Assembly: GCA_002353575.1 (NCBI GenBank)
Contig: DEJQ01000005.1
Location: forward strand, 1-33,976
Origin: Prevotellaceae bacterium UBA2744
GTDB taxonomy: Bacteria; Bacteroidota; Bacteroidia; Bacteroidales; Bacteroidaceae
DNA: 33,976 nt
Reading direction: 5' to 3'
Shown here: piece after piece, positions 8,932 to 18,123 of the stretch
Layout: every line of letters starts with the position of its first letter
Numbering within the stretch: position 1 is the first letter of the stretch
The notes under the pieces: generated by a model
Seen by the model: only the letters and a program-made list of their open reading frames with translations
What the model was told of the DNA's origin: nothing
Databases searched by the model: none
Made by a program: the position numbers and the translations under genes

Positions 8932-8954
8932 AGGAGTTAAGGAGTTAAAGAAGT

Positions 8955-9866
8955 TTAGCGGTTAGAGGTTAGAGGAGTTGTTGCAATGTTACAACGCGTT
9001 TTTTTCAATGAGCTCCACAGATCGGGACGGTTGGTAATGATGCCATTTACATCGAGATGGGGTACTTCGGTACCTTCGAGTGTCCATACTTTCACCTGTT
9101 TGCCGTGATTGTGGATGTCATTGAGGAATGATTTGGTGAGCCATCGATAATTCATATTGAATGAATGGATGTAGTCGTATTTCTCATAACTGAAGGAGGA
9201 GATATGAAATCCGTCAATGATGAAGGGCAGTCCGGGAAGTTTGCAGAAAAGGAGTTTTTCAACGCATATTGAAGGGTCAAGATGATGGATGGTCTCCAGG
9301 GCAGAGTCATCGAACGACTGCACTACCATCCATTCCTTTGCCTGATAGTGATTTATTGTCTGCAGGAGGAGTTCTTCTATTCCCTGATAGATGTTGTTGG
9401 TGCGTTTTATTTCGATAAGCAACTGACAGCGGTTTCCCTTACTGCGAACCTCCTGAAACAATTCAAATACTTCGTCGATGGAGGGCACCTGCTGGTCGGT
9501 CAGTTGTGCAGACGAATCCTTCACACGATACTGACGGATTTCGTCAAAGGTCTTTTCGCGAATCTTACCTTTTCCGTTGGTTGTTCTGTCAAGGGTCTGG
9601 TCATGACAAACCACTATCTTACGGTCTTTGGTGAGATGGATGTCAATCTCTATCATATCTGCTCCGGCTTCAATACCTTTCCGGTAACAGGCAAGAGTGT
9701 TTTCAGCACCTATGGATGCTCCACCACGATGTCCGACAATCACTATATGTTTCAATTCGTCCTTGTCGTAGCCTGTTTTATAAAAGAGTTGCAACAAAAC
9801 CGGATAAGTAAGATAGGCCACCAATAAGAGTGGCAAAAACAACCATAACCACATTTTACGTTTCAT
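8955..9866 (-). CDS. Membrane-anchored glycerophosphodiester phosphodiesterase (GDPD)
   Basis: Hydrolyses glycerophosphodiesters to glycerol-3-phosphate and an alcohol. A hydrophobic N-terminal helix (about residues 4-28) after a basic start anchors it in the membrane or directs export. The TIM-barrel signature is complete: catalytic His46 in HRGG, ENT (55-57), metal ligands Glu73 and Asp75, His88 in CHD, and the IEIKR strand (Glu152, Lys154). Length (303) is normal. Its ATG overlaps the stop of the 1364-aa NTPase gene (ATGA, 9863-9866), so the two are translationally coupled, an unusual pairing for a housekeeping GDPD. The last residues (TPLTSNR) are encoded by a short repeat. It could be a lipid-acting partner of the NTPase or simply a downstream passenger. 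Confidence 0.92.
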   Translation of the reverse strand: MKRKMWLWLFLPLLLVAYLTYPVLLQLFYKTGYDKDELKHIVIVGHRGGASIGAENTLACYRKGIEAGADMIEIDIHLTKDRKIVVCHDQTLDRTTNGKGKIREKTFDEIRQYRVKDSSAQLTDQQVPSIDEVFELFQEVRSKGNRCQLLIEIKRTNNIYQGIEELLLQTINHYQAKEWMVVQSFDDSALETIHHLDPSICVEKLLFCKLPGLPFIIDGFHISSFSYEKYDYIHSFNMNYRWLTKSFLNDIHNHGKQVKVWTLEGTEVPHLDVNGIITNRPDLWSSLKKTRCNIATTPLTSNR

Positions 9867-12800
9867 ATTTTTACTCCAAAGAAGTGTTTGATAAATATTT
9901 TCACACCTTGTTCATACCAGGCGAATGAGTCTTTCGATTTTGTAGCAGCTGCAATAGCCTCGATGGCAAAGTCGTCTGCCGCACCTACATTAATCAGTCC
10001 CCACATAAGGAAGTTTCCGAACCGATGAGTAAGCAAATCGGAGAGGGTCTCACCACTTGGATGATAGTTAAGGATTTCCTCACGATACTGGTCTGCACCG
10101 GGAAAACTCATGCCTGCTATCTCTCTCTGTATGAAATTGTCGATGGTCTGAGGGGCATAGTTTTTGGCAGTACTTAATATATTACCCACAACCCGAACCA
10201 AATCGTACTGATAGATTCCGTCTCTTTCCAGAGTCACGGCATTCAGAGCATTCACCTTTGCCTGGGTATCATAGCGCAAGAGGATATGCTTGAGCAGGAG
10301 CAGAGCAGTTTGTATATATCCTATGTCGGTAATGAGTTCCGATATGTTTTCAATCAGGTTGAACAACAGTTCCTTGTCGTTGGTATCGATTGCCAAGTCG
10401 ATGAGTTCAAAGAACTTGGACACTGGGCGTTCGTCACCCTCCAGGGGTACTCCGTCGCCTGAGCGCGAACAATAGACTACAGCATACCAGCACATGAGAT
10501 TGCGTTTGTACAGTCCTCGGGTATTGGCACGTTCGCTCCGTCTGGCACGGAAGAGTCCGCGATTGCGACAAGTCCAGTCGGCAGACTCCCGGGCAAAGAC
10601 TTGCAATAGGTTGTCGTCAACATTTTCAGGACTGTTATGTGCAAGCTGATAGAGCACATAAAGCATAGACATCTGACAGTAGTCGAACCACTGAGTGGAG
10701 CGGAACTCATCGCTGAAAAAGCTGTTTGCTATTTCTGATATGTTCTGCCACTTGCCTGCCCCCATAACCACAAGCATGCGTTCTATGACAAAGAGACTGA
10801 AGCTGTCGCCCGTTATATATGCAGACAGAATCTTATTCTTCAATGCAGCAAAACGCTGTTCCTCAGCCAGACATTCAGGCGAGTTATTATTGCGACCGAA
10901 GCGTTCGAAATGATGGGCAAAGGTCATCAGTTCGTCGATGTCTGGGCGCTGCCAAGATACTCCATGATAGTCATTATCCCTGAAGGTATCATCATCCCAG
11001 AACGTCTGATATTCTATTGCATTATTCACATAGTCGGATTGGAAAGTCACCTGCCGTTTCATGGCAATCTGGAATATAGGCATGAAAAGACGGACTACGA
11101 AAAGATTTCCGGTCAGGTACTTGAATATGGATTTCAGTTCGGAGAACATATCGCTGACAATGTGTTTGGACTGTTCGTCCTCTTTTCCGGAATAATCGAT
11201 TATCATCAGCACACAAAGACGTGAAGCAGTCTCCACATACCTCATGGCCCTTGTGCGGTTTTTCTTCAGGGCGAAATTGCGCACCAGTCCCCTACTCCTG
11301 ATATTTCCATACATCTCTCTGACAATGCGCACAGTAAGATTCTCCTGCAGAGGTGTATAGTCAAGAGTATAGTGTCTGTTCGACAGATAATAGGCATACA
11401 TGCAGACATCATTTCGGATGTCGCTGATAGGGTCGAGCATCACCCTCCACAGAAGTCCGAACGCATCGTGACTGTAGAGTCGTTCGTTAAAATAGTCAGT
11501 AAGCAGAATACCATTGACAATACTCACTGAAGCCAGTTTTCTGATTCGCATAGTAGGTGCCAGCAGTGCGGACAGGCGCTTATGCTCTGCTATCACATTT
11601 GCATCAGCCTTATTCGATTGGATAATCTGTACTACATTATTAAACAATTCGATGGTTTCATGTTCTTCCTCCCTGGATTCGAGCATATGGGACATAAGTC
11701 CGAACACCTCATCTTCAAAATTCTCCCGAATCATAGTGTTGATGGTTTCAGTAGCGAGAGAGAGCACTGTATAATCCTCACCCCAACGGTGTTCGAGTTC
11801 GATGAGAGTAGTGAAATCCCCATGTTGAGTGCAATCCATAAGCAAAGCGTTGCGTATGGCACCCATATACACAACATTCGGTGTGGTGCCTTCCAGCACT
11901 TCTGCCCAGAAGGAAGCCGGCAGCGGAATACTGCCGTTGTGGGTGCGCCTGCCAAGTCGGACAAGGGCTTCTCCCATCACATATTCGAGGAATCGTTCGT
12001 AAACAAACTGTATATATTGGTGTTCACCTTTCTGATCGGCTCTGCGCACTTCTTTCAAGATAGGTCTGTCGGCTTTGTTCAGCAATTCGGCATAGGCAAT
12101 ACTGATTCCATCCTTCTTGTATAAAAGACAAGCCAGATGATGCAGTTCCGAGGCAGAATCCTGATAAGCCATTCTCAGTTCTTCGACAGACAGCCCATCG
12201 ATAGGAGAACCGTTCATATACTGATTGAGGATATAGTCGGACACACCCTCCAGAATCTCGCGCTGGCGGTTTCCGGCATAAGAGTTTCCGATGCTATCCA
12301 TCATCTGGGAAAAGAGCGACAGAGAGGTATATCTCTTCGGTTCTGCAGACAGTTGGTTTCCGAGGAAATTGGAAGAGGTGAATTTGAGAATCAGTGGGTC
12401 TTTGAGACGGAGTATCACCCTGCGGTCCAACTCATCGAAAGGTGTATGCATCTGGTACAACTGCTGGTAAATACCATATGCCCGTCGGGTTTCCTCATTG
12501 TCGAATCCTCTTACCATGCAGTCCTCATCGTCTCTGAGGAAAAGAACTTTATTGTCTGCCTCCACTGTGGGTAAAACGAGATTCTTCCAAGTGTATATTC
12601 TACAAGTAAACAACACCTTGAAGTGTGTATAACCGGAATCGCCAAAGAGTCTGATAATAGCTTTATATAGAGCTAAAGGACCCTCCATGTCATTTTCTGC
12701 CTCACAATACTTCAGGCACTCGTTCAAGGCATCAAAGAAGATGTATATATGCTGATTATTCTCCACAGCCTTCGCGTGAACAGTATCGAGAAGACGGACT

Positions 12801-13957
12801 ATATCCTTCCTGTAGCTATAGCCGAAAGTCTGTTTCAACAGATTGTCGAGTGTGCAGTCGGCAAAAGTAGAAGAACTGAAAATAAGCACAGGTTTATCCT
12901 GACCTATAAGCTGTTCAGTCCAGTAGCACAGCTGGTTGGTCTTTCCCTGTCCTGCCTCTCCTGTAAGCGGAAAGACAGTCGAGTCACTATCCCAAAACGA
13001 ATGCAGGGTACGAGTCAGTTTCTCACGTTCGACAAACAGTTCCCTGTTATATTTTTTCTCTGCATAAACCCTCTCAAGGAACCGTGACGACTCTTCCTGC
13101 ATACAGAGTTTTATCTCCTTCCAGTTGAGGTCTTTCGCTATGTCAAACGACGGCACAATGCGCTGCAGATCACGGTCAATGGCAGCATTCATGTCGTAGG
13201 TAGCCAAGGTGACAGCATTCTCGTTCGACGATAAAAAGCAAGCCTGTTCATCCTTCAGAGTATGAAACACATATCTGTAGTCTTTCTCGTTGGCAAAGAC
13301 CAGAGGATACAGGTCAATGCTCCATCCTTCCGTTCCGTTGTAAGTAATTCGGTATCTGTCCTGACTGATATCATATGTGCAGAGAGTGAGCGGTCTTAAA
13401 GCCTCAAGGAGTTTGAGAAGTCGCGTCTCCATCTGACCTACCACATCCCGATAGATATTCTCTGAGAGAGTTGTGCTGTGTCCGCGGTATTCGTTTCGCA
13501 ACTGAATAATACTCGGAGTATGCTTATTGCCAAGCATGATATTATTGCGCTTTTCGAATATATTCTCTGCAAAAGCAACAGTCAGCGGATTACCGGGCAT
13601 GAACTTGAATGCAGCCAGCAGAAGAGGATTGAGAAGGTCGTTGAACCAGTCGCCCAACGACAACGGGCGCTTCTGGTCTATCTTATTGACATATGCCTCA
13701 AGCACCTTCTTCACCTGCTGACTCTCAGGCAGTTCTTGCAGAAGACGAAGAAAAACGAATGAGATAAAAGGAGTGGATATCTCGAAAAAGTCGAGAATAT
13801 GGTTCATAGCCTTCCCATACTGATGCTGACTTAGAGCAGCAAATGCTTTTTCAACAGGAAACGACAGAGTATAAGGGAGTTTTGCAACGGATTGCTCTAA
13901 TAGTGCCTCATAGTCATTAGTTTCTTCTTCGGTATAATTATTAAGGAATGAAACCAT
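9863..13957 (-). CDS. Large NACHT/STAND-type NTPase with HEPN-like N-terminal region
   Basis: A 1364-residue signal-transducing P-loop NTPase. Walker A is GEAGQGKT (333-340), Walker B is IYIFFDALNEC (Asp409), and a sensor-like strand FKVLFTCR follows, the NACHT pattern. Residues 1 to about 300 have no domain I can name with certainty, but a helical stretch includes SLGDWF and then LRNEYRGHS, an RN-x4-H motif (Arg154, His160) as in HEPN ribonucleases. Residues of about 500-1364 are helical, repeat-like and probably a sensor. STAND proteins of this build serve in antiphage defence (Avs-like) and regulation. No TM segment is evident. It is the first gene of a two-gene unit with the GDPD and is divergent from the two-TM protein at 14069. 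The start ATG at 13957 fits; the defence role is inferred. Confidence 0.8.
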   Translation of the reverse strand: MVSFLNNYTEEETNDYEALLEQSVAKLPYTLSFPVEKAFAALSQHQYGKAMNHILDFFEISTPFISFVFLRLLQELPESQQVKKVLEAYVNKIDQKRPLSLGDWFNDLLNPLLLAAFKFMPGNPLTVAFAENIFEKRNNIMLGNKHTPSIIQLRNEYRGHSTTLSENIYRDVVGQMETRLLKLLEALRPLTLCTYDISQDRYRITYNGTEGWSIDLYPLVFANEKDYRYVFHTLKDEQACFLSSNENAVTLATYDMNAAIDRDLQRIVPSFDIAKDLNWKEIKLCMQEESSRFLERVYAEKKYNRELFVEREKLTRTLHSFWDSDSTVFPLTGEAGQGKTNQLCYWTEQLIGQDKPVLIFSSSTFADCTLDNLLKQTFGYSYRKDIVRLLDTVHAKAVENNQHIYIFFDALNECLKYCEAENDMEGPLALYKAIIRLFGDSGYTHFKVLFTCRIYTWKNLVLPTVEADNKVLFLRDDEDCMVRGFDNEETRRAYGIYQQLYQMHTPFDELDRRVILRLKDPLILKFTSSNFLGNQLSAEPKRYTSLSLFSQMMDSIGNSYAGNRQREILEGVSDYILNQYMNGSPIDGLSVEELRMAYQDSASELHHLACLLYKKDGISIAYAELLNKADRPILKEVRRADQKGEHQYIQFVYERFLEYVMGEALVRLGRRTHNGSIPLPASFWAEVLEGTTPNVVYMGAIRNALLMDCTQHGDFTTLIELEHRWGEDYTVLSLATETINTMIRENFEDEVFGLMSHMLESREEEHETIELFNNVVQIIQSNKADANVIAEHKRLSALLAPTMRIRKLASVSIVNGILLTDYFNERLYSHDAFGLLWRVMLDPISDIRNDVCMYAYYLSNRHYTLDYTPLQENLTVRIVREMYGNIRSRGLVRNFALKKNRTRAMRYVETASRLCVLMIIDYSGKEDEQSKHIVSDMFSELKSIFKYLTGNLFVVRLFMPIFQIAMKRQVTFQSDYVNNAIEYQTFWDDDTFRDNDYHGVSWQRPDIDELMTFAHHFERFGRNNNSPECLAEEQRFAALKNKILSAYITGDSFSLFVIERMLVVMGAGKWQNISEIANSFFSDEFRSTQWFDYCQMSMLYVLYQLAHNSPENVDDNLLQVFARESADWTCRNRGLFRARRSERANTRGLYKRNLMCWYAVVYCSRSGDGVPLEGDERPVSKFFELIDLAIDTNDKELLFNLIENISELITDIGYIQTALLLLKHILLRYDTQAKVNALNAVTLERDGIYQYDLVRVVGNILSTAKNYAPQTIDNFIQREIAGMSFPGADQYREEILNYHPSGETLSDLLTHRFGNFLMWGLINVGAADDFAIEAIAAATKSKDSFAWYEQGVKIFIKHFFGVKI

Positions 13958-13976
13958 AAACCGCAGTCATTTATTG

Positions 13977-13993
13977 TTTTGCATGCAAAAATA
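13977..13993. promoter_or_regulatory. Palindrome over a -7-like promoter box of the NTPase gene
   Basis: TTTTGCATGCAAAA (13977-13990) is a perfect 14-base palindrome in the 111-base divergent intergenic region. On the minus strand TATTTTTG (13986-13993) fits the Bacteroidota -7 consensus TAnnTTTG and overlaps the palindrome, as a repressor operator would. No TTTG is seen at the usual -33 spacing, so the promoter call is tentative. Confidence 0.45.
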
Positions 13994-14037
13994 CCATTTT
14001 TTCTTCATTCATATATAATTCTTGAATAATAAATTAC

Positions 14038-14045
14038 TAATTTTG
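14038..14045 (+). promoter_or_regulatory. Candidate -7 box of the two-TM protein gene
   Basis: TAATTTTG matches the Bacteroidota -7 consensus TAnnTTTG, 23 bases before the ATG at 14069. No matching -33 TTTG is visible, so this is a weak call based on one box and its position. Confidence 0.3.
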
Positions 14046-14068
14046 CGTCATTAATCATACAAACAAAA

Positions 14069-15391
14069 ATGGCAGCTACTCATCAGCATACAGCATTCCT
14101 GTGCGGACACTTCAAGATGTCAGCCAACATTCCACATCAGCAGATAGCTGCTCAGGGGTGGAAAAAATTCATTATCCCCGAAGATATAAGGAAAACCGAA
14201 AAACGATTCTTCTATCCCGAATTCGTAGATTTCTGCTACTCCGATGAGACAGACAAAAACTGTGTAAGATATGTCCGAAATATCAACGAGACACAGGACA
14301 TCATCCTAAAGGGTAAGACTCTGCACTATACAATAAAAGAGATTACCCTCTACCTGATGCCATTCGGAATGGCTATGTTCTCAATACACATAGAACAAGA
14401 GACCTCATGTCTCGACGACTGCACTTCCCTATTCTTCAGTCTGCGTTCTATCGACTACTACACAGATTGTCATGAGTTGTTCATAGCGAAAGCCATCCAA
14501 CCACTAATGGACGTGTTCAAAACTCTTACAGGGACAACACCCGAAAGTTACTCGGAACTGATAGACAACGGAAACAAACTGCGAATATTCCAGGTAATCA
14601 ACTCCGACGACAAAGAGATGGCAGCACTACCTGAGTCGGAAAAAGACATGTTGCTCTACGAGCTTGCCACCCTCTCACGAATAACCAAACCAGGAGAGGT
14701 GGACGAATACAGTCCGTCGGAATCATACCTGCAGAAAACGATAGACCAGAACAAGATTTCAGTATTCCGCAACTGGAGTGCAATAGCTCTGATGGACACC
14801 TTTACGATTCTCGCTTTCGGAGCATCGGAGAGATTCGTATCAAATTGGAACGACAGCTACTTCCGTATGATTTATATCCACAGCATCTTCCAGAAGAGTT
14901 ACCTGTTCAACCTTAATATACGTTTCAGAAATACACTCTCGCAACCGAGTCCCACATGGAAGTCAAGGCTGCAAAGTCTGAACCCGAATCGTACGGACAT
15001 CAGCAAACTGCTCGACGAATATGAATCGTTCGAACAGAAATGCTGTTTCCATAAGATTTCCTATAATTTCCTTCCGCTGGAAATAGCTGAAGCTATCGAC
15101 AAGGGACTGGAAATACGTGAAGAACGTGAACAACTGTACAGTATGATGGAGAAAGAGAAGAACCGCAGAGACGAAGCAAACGACACTATGGTGAATACCT
15201 CGCTCTTCTGTATTTCCCTGCTAACCCTCTTCTCTGCAATATGGGACCTCAGCTGTCTGCTCGACCAGATGTACCCCTTCGCAGAATATCTTGGCGGACA
15301 GACATTCGGTTATCGCACAGTAGCCATACTTCTCTTCCTGACTGTCTGCCTCGTATTGATCAGTATATTCCGAAGAAGGAAATCAAGCTGA
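14069..15391 (+). CDS. CorA-like two-transmembrane protein, function unknown
   Basis: A 440-residue protein I do not recognise by sequence. Its plan resembles CorA-type proteins: a long soluble alpha/beta N-terminus (about 1-300), a charged helical stretch (about 340-375, rich in Glu, Arg and Lys) and two C-terminal membrane helices (about 378-400 and 415-433), ending in RRRKSS. The GMN signature of CorA Mg2+ channels is absent, so I do not call it a magnesium transporter. CorA-like membrane proteins are known as effectors in some type III CRISPR systems of Bacteroidota, and divergence from a NACHT NTPase makes a defence or membrane-effector role conceivable. It ends 25 bases from the convergent 648-aa gene, with no hairpin between them. 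Confidence 0.7.
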   Translation: MAATHQHTAFLCGHFKMSANIPHQQIAAQGWKKFIIPEDIRKTEKRFFYPEFVDFCYSDETDKNCVRYVRNINETQDIILKGKTLHYTIKEITLYLMPFGMAMFSIHIEQETSCLDDCTSLFFSLRSIDYYTDCHELFIAKAIQPLMDVFKTLTGTTPESYSELIDNGNKLRIFQVINSDDKEMAALPESEKDMLLYELATLSRITKPGEVDEYSPSESYLQKTIDQNKISVFRNWSAIALMDTFTILAFGASERFVSNWNDSYFRMIYIHSIFQKSYLFNLNIRFRNTLSQPSPTWKSRLQSLNPNRTDISKLLDEYESFEQKCCFHKISYNFLPLEIAEAIDKGLEIREEREQLYSMMEKEKNRRDEANDTMVNTSLFCISLLTLFSAIWDLSCLLDQMYPFAEYLGGQTFGYRTVAILLFLTVCLVLISIFRRRKSS

Positions 15392-15416
15392 AAGGAGCAG
15401 TTAACTTAAGCAGACA

Positions 15417-17363
15417 TTATACATATGCATCGTAGCGGCCGTCATCCTCATCCTTGATGATGAGCAGTCCGCCACAATGTCTGTTTATCTCATTATAAGT
15501 GGCTGTCAGGTCTTCAAGGGTTTTGAAACTGTGACAGTCGCACACTCTATCCTCCTGACAGATGATGATAGGTCCGAGTATCTCACCGCCATGTCCGTAG
15601 AGTATCGTTCCGATGGCATTATCGTTCAAGCCCTTCATCCTGGCATCACGGTCGCAATACATCACCAACGACAGGTCGAGTTCTGCAGCCTTTGCTATCT
15701 TCTCCAACAGAGGTGAGTAGTGGACAGCATCGAGTCTGTCGGCACCGATGAGTGTTTCACCCATTTCGCGGTAGGTCTTCATCTTATAAACATCAGCTTT
15801 CTCTATGTCGAGATGACCAGACGGCCAGATGATGATTACCATCGGGTCTATAGGAGTCTTGGGGGGGCGCGCAGGTTTCAGTCTGGGAAAAAGGGGCATC
15901 CAGTAGCGCTCCAGTTCCTCTTTGTGTTTCAGAAGGAAAGCAGGGTCATCGACACGACTCAGTCCCTTCAGACAATCCTCATCATCATGACTATATCTAC
16001 ATGCGCGCAACCATAGCTCGCCTATCTCCGTCTTGGTCAACGGCTCAGGCCAGCTGCCCTCTTCAGCCAGCTCTGCCATTTTCCGGATGCATGACAGCTC
16101 CCCCCAACCGACGCCCTGTTTCAGGTAATATAATGCACAATCCCGGTCGATAGTATAGCCTAAGCCACCATAGTAATAATTCATGAACAGGAGGTATGCA
16201 CAGTAACCGTTCCAGCGTTCAACACCCAATTGCAAACGCTCGTCAATGACCCGATGCATTTCATCCTGTTCTTCCTTACTCAACTTCAGAAACCTATCTT
16301 CATCCATATCCGACTGATAATAGCAACAGAGCCCGTCACCCTCTTCTATACCCTCCTCGATATATTCTTCAGCAAGAGTCAAATTACCACGTTCCAGATA
16401 GTGTACATAGATATAAAAATAGCTTTCCACCTCACCTCTTTCCACAGCCTTCGCATATTGAATGACGGCATCATTCTTCCGCTGCATTTCTTCGTAGGCA
16501 TATCCTAAGTAAGTGTACCACTGCGGGTCGGGATCATCTGTCGTGCTCAAGCGTTTTTCTATCTCCTTCGCCACTATTCCCGGCTGTGCTTCGCAGTACT
16601 GCCCGTAGATACGGCGACGAGCATAATTCAACATTGCTCTTTCGCTGCCGCGTCGGATCGCCTCTTCCTCCAGTTTGTCGTACCTATCTATATCCATCAC
16701 ATTTTCTTTTGTTTCACCGTAGTACCACATCGAGGCATATGCGGCAAGCGCATCAGGGATATGCGACTCTGCAGCAAGAAAGAGTTCCTCGGCTTCCTGC
16801 ATCGACGTATCGGTAGGATTGTTGAAATATAGCCAGCGTCCATAGGCATACTTTGCATAGACATCACCCTGCCCGGCAAGTTCCTTGATCTGCTCAATGT
16901 CAGACTTGTCGATTTTCACGATCCGGAGTTTAGTACGGAATCTGCGCAGAAAAGTCTCGTCGTGGCTCACAACGAACGGTTCTGGCTCCTTTTTCTCCTC
17001 TTCCTTCTCCGGTTCGCATTCTATTCTGACATACAGTGCGAATGTAGTGTAACTCATTCCGCCCATACCTAACTTTTCCCAGTTGTGTTCAGTAGTCAGC
17101 ACAACTATACGCTCTCCATACTGCAGAGTCAATGAATGTTCGTCAAAGTCCTTGACTACGACGGATGGAAAAAGCTTTCCCCATTCACTGCTCATTGGCA
17201 ACGATCTGGCGGAGAGCGGCTGACCGACCACGATAGGGCGTTCCGGCGCCGGCTCGCTTTCAGTCGGTCGCTGATAAGTTATTCCGTGCGATTCCGAATG
17301 GCGATCAGCCGTCCAATCGATTTCCAGAGTGGCACGATTCCATGTTTTCATCATAGTTTCCAT
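15417..17363 (-). CDS. Sel1-repeat protein with two domains shared with other cluster proteins
   Basis: A 648-residue soluble protein, last gene of the kinase cluster. Residues of about 5-115 form a beta-rich domain resembling the N-terminus of the 312-aa protein (VVGQPL..., then SLTLQYGERIVVLT and a Gly-rich GMGGM). A charged Glu/Lys linker follows (about 116-128). Residues of about 155-480 hold Sel1/TPR-like helical repeats (YAKYAYGRWLYF, NYYYGGLGYTIDRDCALYYL). Residues of about 525-635 match the C-terminal domain of the TerB-like protein at 26534 (DNAIGTILYGHGGEILG, 581-597). Sel1 repeats usually bind proteins, so a scaffold or adaptor role is likely. The start could be 17363, 17354 or 17351. 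It lies 25 bases after the PP2C gene. Confidence 0.75.
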   Translation of the reverse strand: METMMKTWNRATLEIDWTADRHSESHGITYQRPTESEPAPERPIVVGQPLSARSLPMSSEWGKLFPSVVVKDFDEHSLTLQYGERIVVLTTEHNWEKLGMGGMSYTTFALYVRIECEPEKEEEKKEPEPFVVSHDETFLRRFRTKLRIVKIDKSDIEQIKELAGQGDVYAKYAYGRWLYFNNPTDTSMQEAEELFLAAESHIPDALAAYASMWYYGETKENVMDIDRYDKLEEEAIRRGSERAMLNYARRRIYGQYCEAQPGIVAKEIEKRLSTTDDPDPQWYTYLGYAYEEMQRKNDAVIQYAKAVERGEVESYFYIYVHYLERGNLTLAEEYIEEGIEEGDGLCCYYQSDMDEDRFLKLSKEEQDEMHRVIDERLQLGVERWNGYCAYLLFMNYYYGGLGYTIDRDCALYYLKQGVGWGELSCIRKMAELAEEGSWPEPLTKTEIGELWLRACRYSHDDEDCLKGLSRVDDPAFLLKHKEELERYWMPLFPRLKPARPPKTPIDPMVIIIWPSGHLDIEKADVYKMKTYREMGETLIGADRLDAVHYSPLLEKIAKAAELDLSLVMYCDRDARMKGLNDNAIGTILYGHGGEILGPIIICQEDRVCDCHSFKTLEDLTATYNEINRHCGGLLIIKDEDDGRYDAYV

Positions 17364-17388
17364 AGTTTACAGGTTGCTGGATTTCAAG

Positions 17389-18123
17389 TTACGACAGCCT
17401 CGCAATGATTACCGACACATTATCCACTCCTCCACCTTCGCAAGCCATCCGATAGAGGTCGGCAGCAGTGGCACCCGCGCCAATGGCAGTTTCTATTTGT
17501 TCCTCAGACACCATATCGGTGAGTCCGTCGGAACAGATAAGCAATACATCATCTTCGAACAGTCTGTCGTCGAGCGAGGTGACAGTCAGATATCCCTCAC
17601 AGCCGCCTCCGATACAATTCAGAAGGAGTTTGCTGGCATTCGGATTACCCGTCACACCACGTTCGGTCTCATCAGTAGTCAACTGACCCAAAATGCCGCC
17701 TCTGAAACGGTAAGTCCTACTGTCGCCTGCATTAATGAGCCATGCATGACCATAATGCCATACTACACCCGTAAGCGTGCAACCCATAGGACGCAGTTGT
17801 CCCTTCTCTGCCGCCATTCGATTGAGTCGCGCAGATATATCACGAATCAGCACAAGCATGTCTTCCTCGAAATTATTCTCAGTGATCAGGTGCTGACTGA
17901 ACTTCTCCTTAATCACGTCGAAGGTGAACATACTTGCCACTTCGCCGTCTTCATGGCCACCCATTCCATCGGCTACTAACAGGTAGAAAGAGCCGTTTTC
18001 CGGAGTGTCGGCATTGAGTGAGGCTGTATCGTCGCGAAGCACATAACCGCCTATAGACAGGGCATCTTCATTATTCTCGCGTACCAGTCCCTTGTGGCAC
18101 AAAGCATCAATTGTTATTCTCAT
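17389..18123 (-). CDS. PP2C-family protein serine/threonine phosphatase
   Basis: Mn2+/Mg2+-dependent phosphatase that removes phosphate from Ser/Thr; here the likely opponent of the kinase at 22055-25543. All metal and catalytic motifs are visible: RENNED (15-20), DGMGGH (52-57), GDSRTYRF (133-140), the acidic metal ligand in CSDGL (Asp199) and DNVSVI (234-239). Length (244) is that of stand-alone bacterial PP2Cs such as PrpC/PppA/Stp. There is no TM segment, so it is cytosolic. Its ATG overlaps the stop of the FHA gene (ATGA, 18120-18123), meaning tight co-translation. Confidence 0.94.
   Translation of the reverse strand: MRITIDALCHKGLVRENNEDALSIGGYVLRDDTASLNADTPENGSFYLLVADGMGGHEDGEVASMFTFDVIKEKFSQHLITENNFEEDMLVLIRDISARLNRMAAEKGQLRPMGCTLTGVVWHYGHAWLINAGDSRTYRFRGGILGQLTTDETERGVTGNPNASKLLLNCIGGGCEGYLTVTSLDDRLFEDDVLLICSDGLTDMVSEEQIETAIGAGATAADLYRMACEGGGVDNVSVIIARLS

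Noticed and set aside
8652..8967. IS element or MITE bounded by the inverted 12-mer CTCTAACCGCTA
   Set aside because: No target-site duplication or transposase is visible, and similar copies occur singly nearby, so a dispersed simple repeat is the better reading.
14069..15391. CorA magnesium transporter
   Set aside because: The GMN motif is missing and the N-terminus does not read as a CorA funnel; only the topology is similar.
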